Source of the DNA: Saprospiraceae bacterium
GTDB taxonomy: Bacteria; Bacteroidota; Bacteroidia; Chitinophagales; Saprospiraceae
Assembly (NCBI GenBank): GCA_019638455.1
Contig: JAHBTU010000002.1
Coordinates: forward strand, 1,336,501 to 1,400,500
DNA: 64,000 nt
Reading direction: 5' to 3'
Position numbers and translations under genes: made by a program. Below the pieces are notes generated by a model that saw only the letters and a list, made by a program, of their open reading frames with translations, was not told the DNA's origin and did not search any database. Of this stretch, positions 1 through 7,216 are shown one piece after another. Each line of letters starts with the position of its first letter. Within the stretch, counting starts at the first letter, position 1.

Positions 1-141
1 GGATTCACAAATTGCCTGCGTCCCGTCGGTCGAAAAAGAATCCACCACGACGACCTCGTCTGCCACGCCCACGAGTGAGTCGAGGCAGCGCCCGATGTTG
101 CGGGCTTCGTTGAAGGTGATGACGACGGCTGAAATTTGCAT
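1..141 (-). CDS. Glycosyltransferase family 2, N-terminal fragment
   Basis: Only the first 47 codons are in the window; the gene runs off the left edge in an open frame. The start is the ATG whose complement is at 139-141. The fragment begins MQISAVVITFNEARNIGRCL and continues to a run of V residues followed by DSFSTDGT. This is the nucleotide-sugar-binding start of GT-A family 2 transferases (beta strand, then the N-E-x-x-N-I helix, then the xVVDSxSTDGT strand and loop). Such enzymes transfer sugars to lipopolysaccharide, capsule or lipids at the inner face of the cytoplasmic membrane. The acceptor cannot be guessed from this piece. No neighbour on the left is visible; a hairpin repeat lies just upstream. 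Confidence 0.8.
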   Translation of the reverse strand, partial: MQISAVVITFNEARNIGRCLDSLVGVADEVVVVDSFSTDGTQAICES

Positions 142-171
142 GGCTTGGAGAGGGTGCCTCACAAGTTTAAA

Positions 172-430
172 TTTCGACAGGGCTGACAAGACTTACAGGT
201 TTTTTCCAAAAATTAAAGTGCTATACCCAGATTAAAGAGGATTTGAACCTGCCGGTTGGCAAGGCAGGGATTTCCTTGATTGATTTGCATGATTTCCAAA
301 GGATTGCGAGCACCGTTCGTTCAAAACCACCTTGTAAGACCCTGTGCTCAGGGGCTTGCCCGGCCAAGTGAAGCGGACGGGGCTGATTTGCGTTGACTAT
401 AATCCTGTAAATTTTGTCAACCCTGTCAAC
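172..430. repeat. Palindromic repeat with a 180-bp element sitting in its loop
   Basis: The arm at about 173-199 (GACAGGGCTGACAAGACTTA and on) is the imperfect reverse complement of the arm at about 403-429 (CCTGTAAATTTTGTCAACCC and on), roughly 20 of 25 positions pairing. The same kind of arm makes up the palindromes at 11223-11395 and 53180-53318, where only a short loop separates the arms. Here the loop holds a complete copy of the 180-bp element at 222-401, so this looks like a nested insertion. Confidence 0.6.
222..401 (+). repeat. 180-bp interspersed element, copy 1
   Basis: The unit begins TATACCCAGATTAAAGAGG and ends TTTGCGTTGACTATA. Copies of exactly 180 bp recur at 31364-31543 (inverted) and 51847-52026, and a shortened copy is at 27558-27680 (inverted). 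Identity between full copies is very high by eye, with only a handful of substitutions. There is no long terminal inverted repeat beyond TATA at each end and no convincing ORF, so it is either a non-autonomous mobile element or a REP-like sequence. Its orientation is set here by copy 1. Confidence 0.8.
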
Positions 431-458
431 AACTGTCACTTGTGAGGCATCCTCGTTT

Positions 459-1361
459 TCATTGTCCGATGAGGATAGGCGCGGTTTTGCCGCTGCCCAT
501 GATGACGACTTTGGAGTTGGGCGAGGTGGCAAGTTCTTTTTGCACCTGAATCTGCTCGTATTGGAGCAGTTTGTCGGTCAAGGTGGATGTCAGGATGCGT
601 TGGTAATCGGCGATGCCTTGAGCCTCCACGCGCTTGCGCTCAGCCTCCTGTCTTTCTTTTTCGAGCACGAATTTCATCTTTTGGGCTTCTTGCTCGGCGT
701 TGATTTTCGACTCGATGGTTTGCTTCACCGAGGTGGGCAGGTTGATGTTGCGGATGAGCAGTTGTTCGAGTATCAGGCCGCTTTTCCGAAACTCGTCGTC
801 GAGCGATTTGAAGAGGCGCTGCTGAAATTCGTCGCGCTTGGTCGAATAGAGCGATACGGCATCGTAGTAGGCTGCAAAGTCGCGGATTTTGGTGCGGGTG
901 AGTGGGCGCACGATGACGTCGCGGTAGCCCTGGCCGAGATTGCGCAGTATTTCGGGGGCTTTTTCGCCCATCACCCGATACAGCACGGTCATGTCAATCA
1001 CCACTTCAAGGCCATCCGCCGAAAGCACATGGATGGCATCGTCGCCCAAGCGCTCGCGCTCATCCTCCACGCCCGACATGGTGTAGTTCTGTGTGCGCAC
1101 GCTGAAGCGTTTGATGTCCACCAACGGATTGATGACATTCAGCCCCTCGGTCAGCACACCTTGCTGTACCTTGCCGAAGAGGGTCTGCACTCCTACCTCG
1201 CCCGGCTGTATTTGCACAAAACAAGCGGTCGAGAAGCCGAGCAAAATCAAACCGATACCGACGTAGCGGCTTGTTTTGCCGAGATTGGCCATGCGGTAGT
1301 TGACTTTGGCGAGCGTAGCGCCTACTGCTATCACCAATAGGCCGAGAAAGACGAAGAACAT
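459..1361 (-). CDS. SPFH/prohibitin-family membrane protein
   Basis: This 300-residue protein has an N-terminal hydrophobic segment (about 1-20), a second one (about 32-52) and then an SPFH/band-7 domain (about 50-220). The domain shows the IQPGEVGVQTLFGKV start, the GLNVINPL motif and the VLYRV strand typical of prohibitins. A charged coiled coil follows (about 220-265, rich in EKERQEAERKRVEAQG). Family members oligomerise on membranes as rings that organise lipids or act as scaffolds for membrane proteases such as FtsH. Here the likely place is the cytoplasmic membrane with the coiled coil outside the bilayer. It lies upstream of nothing on its strand except repeats, and pheS on the same strand ends 133 bp before its start. 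The specific partner cannot be told from the sequence. Confidence 0.88.
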   Translation of the reverse strand: MFFVFLGLLVIAVGATLAKVNYRMANLGKTSRYVGIGLILLGFSTACFVQIQPGEVGVQTLFGKVQQGVLTEGLNVINPLVDIKRFSVRTQNYTMSGVEDERERLGDDAIHVLSADGLEVVIDMTVLYRVMGEKAPEILRNLGQGYRDVIVRPLTRTKIRDFAAYYDAVSLYSTKRDEFQQRLFKSLDDEFRKSGLILEQLLIRNINLPTSVKQTIESKINAEQEAQKMKFVLEKERQEAERKRVEAQGIADYQRILTSTLTDKLLQYEQIQVQKELATSPNSKVVIMGSGKTAPILIGQ

Positions 1362-1493
1362 GATTCATGATTTGTTTGTGAAAAGAAAGCCAAGCCCAAT
1401 GGGTGGGGTTGACGCGCTAAGTTTTTACCCAAAAAACAATCTTTCAAATCTCGCCAATCCTGCCGAGACGCAATTTTGTGAGGCCGCCACCGG

Positions 1494-2525
1494 TCATGTC
1501 GCCGAGGCGAATTGCCGCAAGAACCGCACGTCGTTTTCGAAGAGCAGCCGGATGTCGCCAATCTCGTAGAGCCGCAGCGCCTGCCGCTCGATGCCCATGC
1601 CGAAGGCAAAGCCGCTGTAACGCTTCGAGTCAATGCCGCACATCTCCAACACTTCGGGGTCCACCATGCCACAGCCGAGTATTTCGAGCCAGCCCGTGCC
1701 TTTCGTGAGGCGGTAGTTTTTCTCCGTGTCGGTGCCGAGCCAGATATCCATTTCGGCGGACGGTTCCGTGAAAGGGAAGAAAGATGGGCGAAGGCGGATT
1801 TTGGGGGTTCCGAACATTTCTTGCGCGAAATAGAGCAAGGTTTGTTTGAGGTCTGCAAAAGAAACGCCCTCGTCCACATACAGCCCCTCCACTTGGTGAA
1901 ATTGTGCGTGTGAGCGGGTCGAGATGGTTTCGTTGCGATAGACGCGCCCCGGCGCGATGATTCGGATAGGCGGTTTGCGCGATTGCATCACCCTTGCCTG
2001 CACGGGGGAGGTGTGGGTGCGGAGGAGCATGCCTGGTGCGCCCATGATGTAGAACGTGTCCTGCATATCGCGGGCCGGGTGGTCTTCCGGCGTGTTCATG
2101 GCAGTGAAATTGTGCCAATCGTCTTCTATTTCGGGGCCATCCGCCACAGAAAAGCCCATGCGGGCAAAAATATCCGTGATGCGATTGAGCGTCACGGCTA
2201 CCGGATGGCGCGAGCCGAGGGGCAGGGGTTCGCCGGGTGCCGTGAGGTCGAGCGGCTGGTTGGCGGCAGTTTCCGCTGCGTCCTCGAAGACCGCTTTGAG
2301 CGATTGGTATTTTTCCTCGGCTTGTTGCTTGAACGTGTTCATCAGCTGCCCATAGTCGCGTTTGCGCTCGTTGGGCACGTTGCGCATTTCTTCCATGAGG
2401 CTTTTCACCAAGCCTTTGGAGCCGAGATACTGGATGCGGAATGTCTCGAGCGCCGCTGGGTCGGTGGGCGATTCGGCTGCGAGCGTCGCGAGGGCTTGTT
2501 GGGCTTTTTCAAAAATGTCAGACAT
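1494..2525 (-). CDS. pheS: Phenylalanine-tRNA ligase alpha subunit
   Basis: This is the catalytic alpha subunit of the alpha2-beta2 enzyme that charges tRNA-Phe in the cytoplasm. The chosen start gives MSDIFEKAQQALATL and 343 residues, the usual length; 19 further in-frame codons upstream do not look like the family. Residues 1-90 form the coiled-coil tRNA-binding arm (LGSKGLVKSLMEEMRNVPNERKR). The class II core follows with motif 1 around GFSVADGPEIEDDWHNF, motif 2 (PGRVYRNETIS...HAQFHQVEGL) and motif 3 near the C-terminus (SGFAFGMGIERQALRLYEIGDIR). The FFPFTEPSAEMD segment lines the Phe pocket. No pheT lies next to it in the window, so the two subunits are probably unlinked here. Confidence 0.97.
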   Translation of the reverse strand: MSDIFEKAQQALATLAAESPTDPAALETFRIQYLGSKGLVKSLMEEMRNVPNERKRDYGQLMNTFKQQAEEKYQSLKAVFEDAAETAANQPLDLTAPGEPLPLGSRHPVAVTLNRITDIFARMGFSVADGPEIEDDWHNFTAMNTPEDHPARDMQDTFYIMGAPGMLLRTHTSPVQARVMQSRKPPIRIIAPGRVYRNETISTRSHAQFHQVEGLYVDEGVSFADLKQTLLYFAQEMFGTPKIRLRPSFFPFTEPSAEMDIWLGTDTEKNYRLTKGTGWLEILGCGMVDPEVLEMCGIDSKRYSGFAFGMGIERQALRLYEIGDIRLLFENDVRFLRQFASAT

Positions 2526-2705
2526 GATTGGGATGCTGTTTGGCCACGAAACATGAACTATCCCGAATTTTGGGATAAGCAACAGGCAAAGGCGAGTTGC
2601 GCTTTGCCGCTATTGTTTCGTCTGCGTTCTTTAAGTGGGCAAAGGTCAAAAAAAGGAGAGCATTCGCCAAACGGAGACTTTGCAAATGGCTGTCGGGTTT
2701 ATTGT

Positions 2706-2749
2706 CGCGTCCGGTCAATGCCACGTTCATGGGGCATTGACCGGACGCG
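2706..2749. terminator. 17-bp stem hairpin after the 372-residue protein gene
   Basis: The arms 2706-2722 and 2733-2749 pair perfectly over 17 bp around a 10-nt loop. The hairpin starts three bases beyond the stop of the minus-strand gene at 2753. No T tract follows the stem on the minus strand, so it may stabilise the 3' end or be a repeat rather than a classical intrinsic terminator. Confidence 0.5.
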
Positions 2750-2752
2750 GCA

Positions 2753-3871
2753 TTAGTGGTCGTCCGATTCCACCTTGAGATAATCAACGAACACGGGGAG
2801 CGATGCCGCAATGTTGGGTTTGCGTGAGCCATCTTTCAATCCCCGAAAGGCAGCCAACCCGACAAAGGCTGGCTCGTAGTCAATGTCCATGGTGGCAATT
2901 TCCTGAAAACTTGAATATTCGGCTCCCCAATGGTAGAAAAAGCGCACTTGGCCGCTTTCGTGCTCCATGCGTAGCCAAAGCGACTGAGCGGCGGGCGATG
3001 CTTTGAGGGAGATTTGTTTGGCCACCACAAATTTTTCAAACACGGTGCCGTGCTCATTTTTCACCATTTGCAGCACTTGCCGAGGGGGGCTGCACGAGGA
3101 GCAGGCGGCTAATGTGAACCGAATGTTGTGGTCTCTCGTCATTTTGGAATCCAGCAGAAAAATGCCCGCCTGTTGGAAATCCTGTGTCGGGTCGAAACCA
3201 TCGAGTTTGACGGTGATTTTGCATTTCCGACCATTTATTTTTCTGAAGAGCAGGTTGCTGATGGTGGGCGTGTCGGGTTCGTCGTACCAATAGTCGCCCC
3301 GCAAGGTATAGAGTGTGAGTTTGCCCTTCTGCAATTGCTTCGACCACCAGTTTGGCTCGTAATCCATCCATTCAAAGCCTTTCGCTTGCAGGCTGTCCAC
3401 GCTGGTTTGCTCGAAATCTTCTTTCCAATTTTTGTCTGGTCTGGCTTGAAAAAAACGGGCGGCGAGCGCACCGAGCAACAGCAACGCCGCAAGCAGCGGA
3501 ATTCCGATTCTCCAGTTGAGGGAGCGTTTCCAGATTGGGAATGTTGGGGTGAGGCTTGGCGGCGGCGTGTCGCCGATATAGTGGCTTAACGCCTCGATGA
3601 AGTCGCGGCCAAAAGAGGGCTTGTCAAGTTGTTCGGCAGGGCAGATGGAAGGGTCCGTGTAATAGAACAATTTGCGCAGCCGCGTGAGGGAGATGGAGGT
3701 CGCCGCGCTGGACACTTTGCTCTCGATATCGTCGCGCAAATCTTCGTAAGCGCCCTTGAACGAGCTCACCCGAAACCGCTTCCCGTGGGCGTTTTCGAGC
3801 AAAAAACGCTGAAGTATGAGCCTTCGCAGACGGGCGGCCTCTTCGTGAGTAAGCTCCCTGATTTTAGACAT
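2753..3871 (-). CDS. Single-pass membrane protein with a concanavalin-like outer domain, function unknown
   Basis: The protein has 372 residues. Residues 1-100 are a charged, soluble, probably helical domain (MSKIRELTHEEAARLRRLIL and on). One transmembrane helix at about 122-141 (IPLLAALLLLGALAARFF) splits it from a C-terminal domain of about 220 residues rich in beta strands and aromatic residues (FEWMDYEPNWW, GIFLLD, VRFFYHWG, IDYEPAFVGLAAF). That half resembles jelly-roll lectin/DUF1349-like domains that bind sugars or stand on the cell surface; this is my inference from pattern only. A TACTTTTG element (complement at 3894-3901) lies 23 bp upstream of the start and fits a Bacteroidota -7 box. 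No catalytic motif is visible, and the neighbours give no clue. Confidence 0.7.
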   Translation of the reverse strand: MSKIRELTHEEAARLRRLILQRFLLENAHGKRFRVSSFKGAYEDLRDDIESKVSSAATSISLTRLRKLFYYTDPSICPAEQLDKPSFGRDFIEALSHYIGDTPPPSLTPTFPIWKRSLNWRIGIPLLAALLLLGALAARFFQARPDKNWKEDFEQTSVDSLQAKGFEWMDYEPNWWSKQLQKGKLTLYTLRGDYWYDEPDTPTISNLLFRKINGRKCKITVKLDGFDPTQDFQQAGIFLLDSKMTRDHNIRFTLAACSSCSPPRQVLQMVKNEHGTVFEKFVVAKQISLKASPAAQSLWLRMEHESGQVRFFYHWGAEYSSFQEIATMDIDYEPAFVGLAAFRGLKDGSRKPNIAASLPVFVDYLKVESDDH

Positions 3872-3893
3872 GACGCGGCGGGTGTTGGAAGCT

Positions 3894-3901
3894 CAAAAGT
3901 A
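3894..3901 (-). promoter_or_regulatory. Bacteroidota -7 box TACTTTTG
   Basis: The sequence TACTTTTG on the minus strand matches TAnnTTTG and lies 23 bp before the ATG at 3871. No clear TTG -33 box is seen at the right distance, so this is a half-site prediction. The rest of 3902-4140 holds no gene that can be supported. Confidence 0.4.
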
Positions 3902-4140
3902 GAAAGCCCCGACGGAACAAAAAAGGGAATGAAAAAGAGAATGGGGGCATCCGAAGGCGCGTAAGAGCATTGTGTAACTTTGCCCCACTAAGTTGTCACA
4001 ATGAAGGCATCTGGACAAAGCCTGTGTAATCCAAAAAACCCTAAGAAGAGAAATTCAAACTCGATGATTGCTGGGGCAGCCCTCGTCCGCCATGCAAGGC
4101 GACACGAGGGCTTGCTCTTTCAAGAAAGGAGGGCCGGGAT

Positions 4141-5958
4141 TTACTGCACTTTGTCTCCCCGCAGAATTCTGAACCGCTTTCGGGCATCCACCGCAAACAC
4201 GCTGCCGGAGTAGTCCATGAATATCTTCTCATACAGTTCTTTTGCCTTTTCCACATCGTTCATCCTGAACTCGTAGAGTTGTGCCAAGGCGTAGAGCGAG
4301 TTGTCGGCTCGAATGTCGTCGGGGAATTTTTCGACCACCTGCTGGTAGAGCGCGATGGCCTGATTGTAGTCGCGCTTCCGCTCGTAAATCTGCGCTTTCA
4401 GGTAAAGCACGTCGTCTTGCAGGGAGTGGTCAGGAAAGTCGCGGAGCAATGTGTCGAGTTTCAAAAACGCTTCCTCGAAGCGGTTTTGGAACATGAGCAG
4501 TTCGGCGCCTGCGTAGAGCGAAATGGCCTCGGCGGTGGTGTCCAAATTGAGGTTGTCCATGATGAAGACCGAGAGGTCGAGCGCGTCGTTGGCTATGAGT
4601 TTGGAAGTGGATGCTTTTAGCACGTCGAATTGCGCCTGCGCCCATTGAAAATCGCTGTTGAAATAGGATAGGCGAGCGTTTTTGAATCGCGCCTCTTGGC
4701 CGAGTTGTTCCTCTTTGAAGTCTTTGTCCACTTGGCTGTAGAGCAGGGTGCTTTCCCAGATGTCGCCGTGAATCAGGTAGTAGTCGGCGAGGCTGATTTT
4801 GGTGCGAGCCAACGTGTTGCGGTCGAGGCCGGCGGTGTTTTTCAGGTTTTCCAGCAAGTCTATTGCTTTGGGCAGGTTATTGATGTAATAGGCCTCCAAG
4901 TCGGCGAGTTGCATCACGATGTTGGCCGTTTGCTTGCCCCTGCCGTATTGGTTGAGGAAGTTCTCGTAGTCTGTTTCCAGAATTTTCAAATCTTCCTGCG
5001 TGTAGTCGAAGCCTTCCGTTATTTTCTTGCGCCGGCACTCCATGGATGCGCGTTTGGCATCGAAAAAGAATGGGTTGAGCTTGCCTTTTTCCGTTACCAG
5101 ATAATCGTAAGCGGCTATGGCGGTCTCATAATCCTTGGCATCGGCGGCATCGTTGGCCAATCGGTAGATGCGCTGTCCCGGTTCGTTGAGGCGCTTGTCG
5201 AGGGCTTTATATTGGCGCAAGGCGCTTTTGAAATCCTTGCGTTGGACGAACGACCATGCGAGCAGCTCGATGTAGTCGGGGTTTTCGCTGGCCTGAATGC
5301 GAGCGTAGAGCTGTGACTGCAGTTCGGTAAAATCGGAAGGTGCCAGATAGCGCGATAGAAGGGTCTGAATGGTGGGTAGGCGGCCGGGGTCGGCGTTCAG
5401 CGAGTTCAAGTATTGCTCCACCATCTTGGCCGGCTCGCCTTTGCGGCGGTAGAGTTCGCCGAGGTTGAACGAAAAGCGATGGGGGTCCTTGAGCATTTGG
5501 GCGCCGCGTTCGTACACCCGTATGGCCCAGTCGTATTTGGTGTTGCTCATAAAAAGCGATGCCAACCTATTGACCGACATATAATCGGGCGACATTTTCT
5601 CGATGGCGCGTTGATATTGCGCGTTGGCCTCGTCAGTCTTGTCCATTCGCTCGAACAGGTTGCCGTAGGTGACGTAGAGCGTCATGTTTTCCGGCGTTTT
5701 TTTGATTTGCTTTTTGATGGCTTTTTCGCACTCGTCGTAGCGTTCGAGCATGAGCAAGCAGTCCACATAGCGGTTGAAAATGCCTTCGTTGCGGTCGTCG
5801 CGTTCGAGCATTTGACCGTAGAGGGAGGCGGCTTTCTCGTATTCGCCGCTGTTGAAATATTGATTGGCAAGGTTCAAATCCTGCGCCTGCAAGGCAGGGG
5901 CGGTTAGGCTAAAAAAAAGTGCCGCCAACGCGGCCAGGGGCAATATGCGACTTCTCAT
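4141..5958 (-). CDS. Secreted TPR-repeat protein
   Basis: This 605-residue protein has a clear signal peptide (MRSRILPLAALAALFFSLTA, then PALQAQ). Degenerate tetratricopeptide repeats run through most of the rest. Clear ones are at about 30-60 (LANQYFNSGEYEKAASLYGQML), 100-150, 165-200 and in the last 150 residues (LKAQIYERKRDYNQAIALYQQVVEKFPDD, then LAQLYEFRMNDVEKAKELYEKIF). Proteins of this shape sit in the periplasm of Bacteroidota and scaffold envelope complexes; no catalytic residues are expected. A TACCTTTG box (complement 5988-5995) stands 30 bp upstream and is likely the promoter. The partner cannot be named. It is transcribed alone, as both flanks carry non-coding repeats. Confidence 0.85.
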   Translation of the reverse strand: MRSRILPLAALAALFFSLTAPALQAQDLNLANQYFNSGEYEKAASLYGQMLERDDRNEGIFNRYVDCLLMLERYDECEKAIKKQIKKTPENMTLYVTYGNLFERMDKTDEANAQYQRAIEKMSPDYMSVNRLASLFMSNTKYDWAIRVYERGAQMLKDPHRFSFNLGELYRRKGEPAKMVEQYLNSLNADPGRLPTIQTLLSRYLAPSDFTELQSQLYARIQASENPDYIELLAWSFVQRKDFKSALRQYKALDKRLNEPGQRIYRLANDAADAKDYETAIAAYDYLVTEKGKLNPFFFDAKRASMECRRKKITEGFDYTQEDLKILETDYENFLNQYGRGKQTANIVMQLADLEAYYINNLPKAIDLLENLKNTAGLDRNTLARTKISLADYYLIHGDIWESTLLYSQVDKDFKEEQLGQEARFKNARLSYFNSDFQWAQAQFDVLKASTSKLIANDALDLSVFIMDNLNLDTTAEAISLYAGAELLMFQNRFEEAFLKLDTLLRDFPDHSLQDDVLYLKAQIYERKRDYNQAIALYQQVVEKFPDDIRADNSLYALAQLYEFRMNDVEKAKELYEKIFMDYSGSVFAVDARKRFRILRGDKVQ

Positions 5959-5987
5959 GCGTAATTACGATTGAGGGTGTTATTGGC

Positions 5988-5995
5988 AAAGGTAA
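5988..5995 (-). promoter_or_regulatory. Bacteroidota -7 box TACCTTTG upstream of the TPR gene
   Basis: TACCTTTG on the minus strand lies 30 bp before the ATG at 5958 and matches TAnnTTTG exactly. The upstream half of the promoter would fall inside the 31-bp direct repeat at 5994-6024. Confidence 0.45.
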
Positions 5996-6024
5996 ACCCT
6001 GATGAAAATGATTTGCGAGATTGC
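5994..6024 (+). repeat. 31-bp direct repeat, copy A
   Basis: Thirty-one identical bases (AAACCCTGATGAAAATGATT and on) recur at 7010-7040 in the same orientation. Further along, both copies have TTGGGCATAAAA or TTGGGTATAAAA about 75 bp downstream. The two copies bracket the DjlA-like gene. Confidence 0.75.
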
Positions 6025-6169
6025 CATGTTTGTTCGGAGCGGTTTTCGGGGATTTGAGTGGGTGTTTTTTTTGCAAATCATTTTTTTTGTTGGGCATAAA
6101 AGGATTAACGCAGCAATGGCGGGTTGTGTTTCGCGGTTCGGCAAACAGCCGGAATAACCGTGCCAACGT

Positions 6170-6970
6170 TCATTTTCTGGCTTCCACTATGCGCTCGTAG
6201 GCTTCGGTGATTTGCTGGAATTTTTCTTTGGCGTGTCGGAGCGCCTCTGCGGAAGCTCCATTGGCCGCCATTTTGTCGGGGTGCCATTTCACGGCCAGCG
6301 AGCGGTATTTTTTCTTGATGGCTTCTATGGAATCGGATGGTTGAGCGCCCAGAATGGCGTAGTGCGGGTCGAGTGGTGTCCAGCGTTGTTGCGGTGCCGA
6401 TTTCGACTGGTAGTATCGGCTTTTGAGGCGCTCATATTGCAGGCGCCCGATGTGAAAGATGCCTGCTGCTCGAAGCAAGAGCATTTCTTCGCGCGGATGC
6501 AGGCCGCCGTCGGCGGCGGCCATTGCAAACAGCAGGTCCATCATGTTCATCACATGGTGGCGCTCCTTGCCGAAATCGCGATAGAACGCTCGCGCATAAT
6601 GGTCGAACGGGTCCATCGAGTCCTTTGCCTGTTTCCAGATTTTGATGGCTTGCGTGCGGCCTCGGTCATTCATGCGGAATTGGTTGCGCATCAAGAACTC
6701 CATGTGGGCGATTTCTTGACGGTTCACCGCTCCGTCGGATTTTGCCAATTTGGCACAAAGCGAAAAAACGTGATAGAGGAACTCGCCTTGCTTGCGCTGG
6801 TAAGCTTTGAATTCGGCATCGGCGGCTGAGATTTCTTTGGGTTTGTCGAACAAAAAATGACCCACCAACGAACCTACGATAAACCCGATAAGCCCTCCAA
6901 ACGGAACGCCCGCGAGGTCGAACAGAAAAATTCCGATGAGGCCGCAAATGATTTTGCCTTTGAGTTCCAA
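6170..6970 (-). CDS. DjlA-like membrane J-domain co-chaperone with TerB domain
   Basis: The protein has 266 residues. An N-terminal Gly-rich hydrophobic stretch (about 5-40, CGLIGIFLFDLAGVPFGGLIGF) probably spans the membrane. A TerB/DjlA-type helical domain follows (about 60-180) with the paired motifs LAKSDGAVNRQEI and MAAADGGLHPREEMLL. A J domain is at the C-terminus (about 200-262) with LGAQPSDSIEAIKKKYRSL and the HPD motif in VKWHPDK. J domains stimulate the ATPase of DnaK; DjlA proteins do so at the membrane under envelope stress. The length and order match DjlA, although the membrane part differs from the enterobacterial glycine-zipper anchor. Non-coding repeats lie on both sides, so it is probably monocistronic. 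Confidence 0.88.
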   Translation of the reverse strand: MELKGKIICGLIGIFLFDLAGVPFGGLIGFIVGSLVGHFLFDKPKEISAADAEFKAYQRKQGEFLYHVFSLCAKLAKSDGAVNRQEIAHMEFLMRNQFRMNDRGRTQAIKIWKQAKDSMDPFDHYARAFYRDFGKERHHVMNMMDLLFAMAAADGGLHPREEMLLLRAAGIFHIGRLQYERLKSRYYQSKSAPQQRWTPLDPHYAILGAQPSDSIEAIKKKYRSLAVKWHPDKMAANGASAEALRHAKEKFQQITEAYERIVEARK

Positions 6971-7009
6971 GGAATGGGTCGGATTGGTTGAAGTCTAAAA
7001 AACTGTTTT

Positions 7010-7040
7010 AAACCCTGATGAAAATGATTTGCGAGATTGC
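7010..7040 (+). repeat. 31-bp direct repeat, copy B
   Basis: This is identical over 31 bases to 5994-6024. It lies about 40 bp upstream of the DjlA-like start codon, so copy B could overlap that gene's promoter just as copy A overlaps the TPR gene's promoter. Confidence 0.75.
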
Positions 7041-7125
7041 TTTGATTGATAACAATGATTTCCAAGGATTTGAACAGGCATTGTTTCGCAAGCCACTTTC
7101 CGTTGGGTATAAAACTCCATTGTGT

Positions 7126-7192
7126 AGGTGTGGCATGACCGCTCAAGGGAATGTTACTTTATCATTGCTCTCAAAGCGGCCATGCCACACCT
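7126..7192. repeat. Inverted repeat between the ade and DjlA-like genes
   Basis: The arms 7126-7143 and 7175-7192 (AGGTGTGGCATGACCGCT and AGCGGCCATGCCACACCT) pair at 17 of 18 positions around a 31-base loop. It follows the end of ade by sitting upstream of nothing on the plus strand, so it is most likely a palindromic repeat rather than a terminator. Confidence 0.6.
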
Positions 7193-7216
7193 ATTCAAAT
7201 TCAAAGAGCTGCAAAA

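Noticed and set aside
414..1340. 308-codon plus-strand frame opposite the SPFH gene
   Set aside because: It is the antisense of a clearly recognised gene, with a composition rich in H and F as usual for such shadows.
3975..3982. TAACTTTG -7-like box on the plus strand with a 70-codon frame after it (4001-4213)
   Set aside because: No -33 box and no protein-like composition; the frame overlaps the end of the TPR gene on the other strand.
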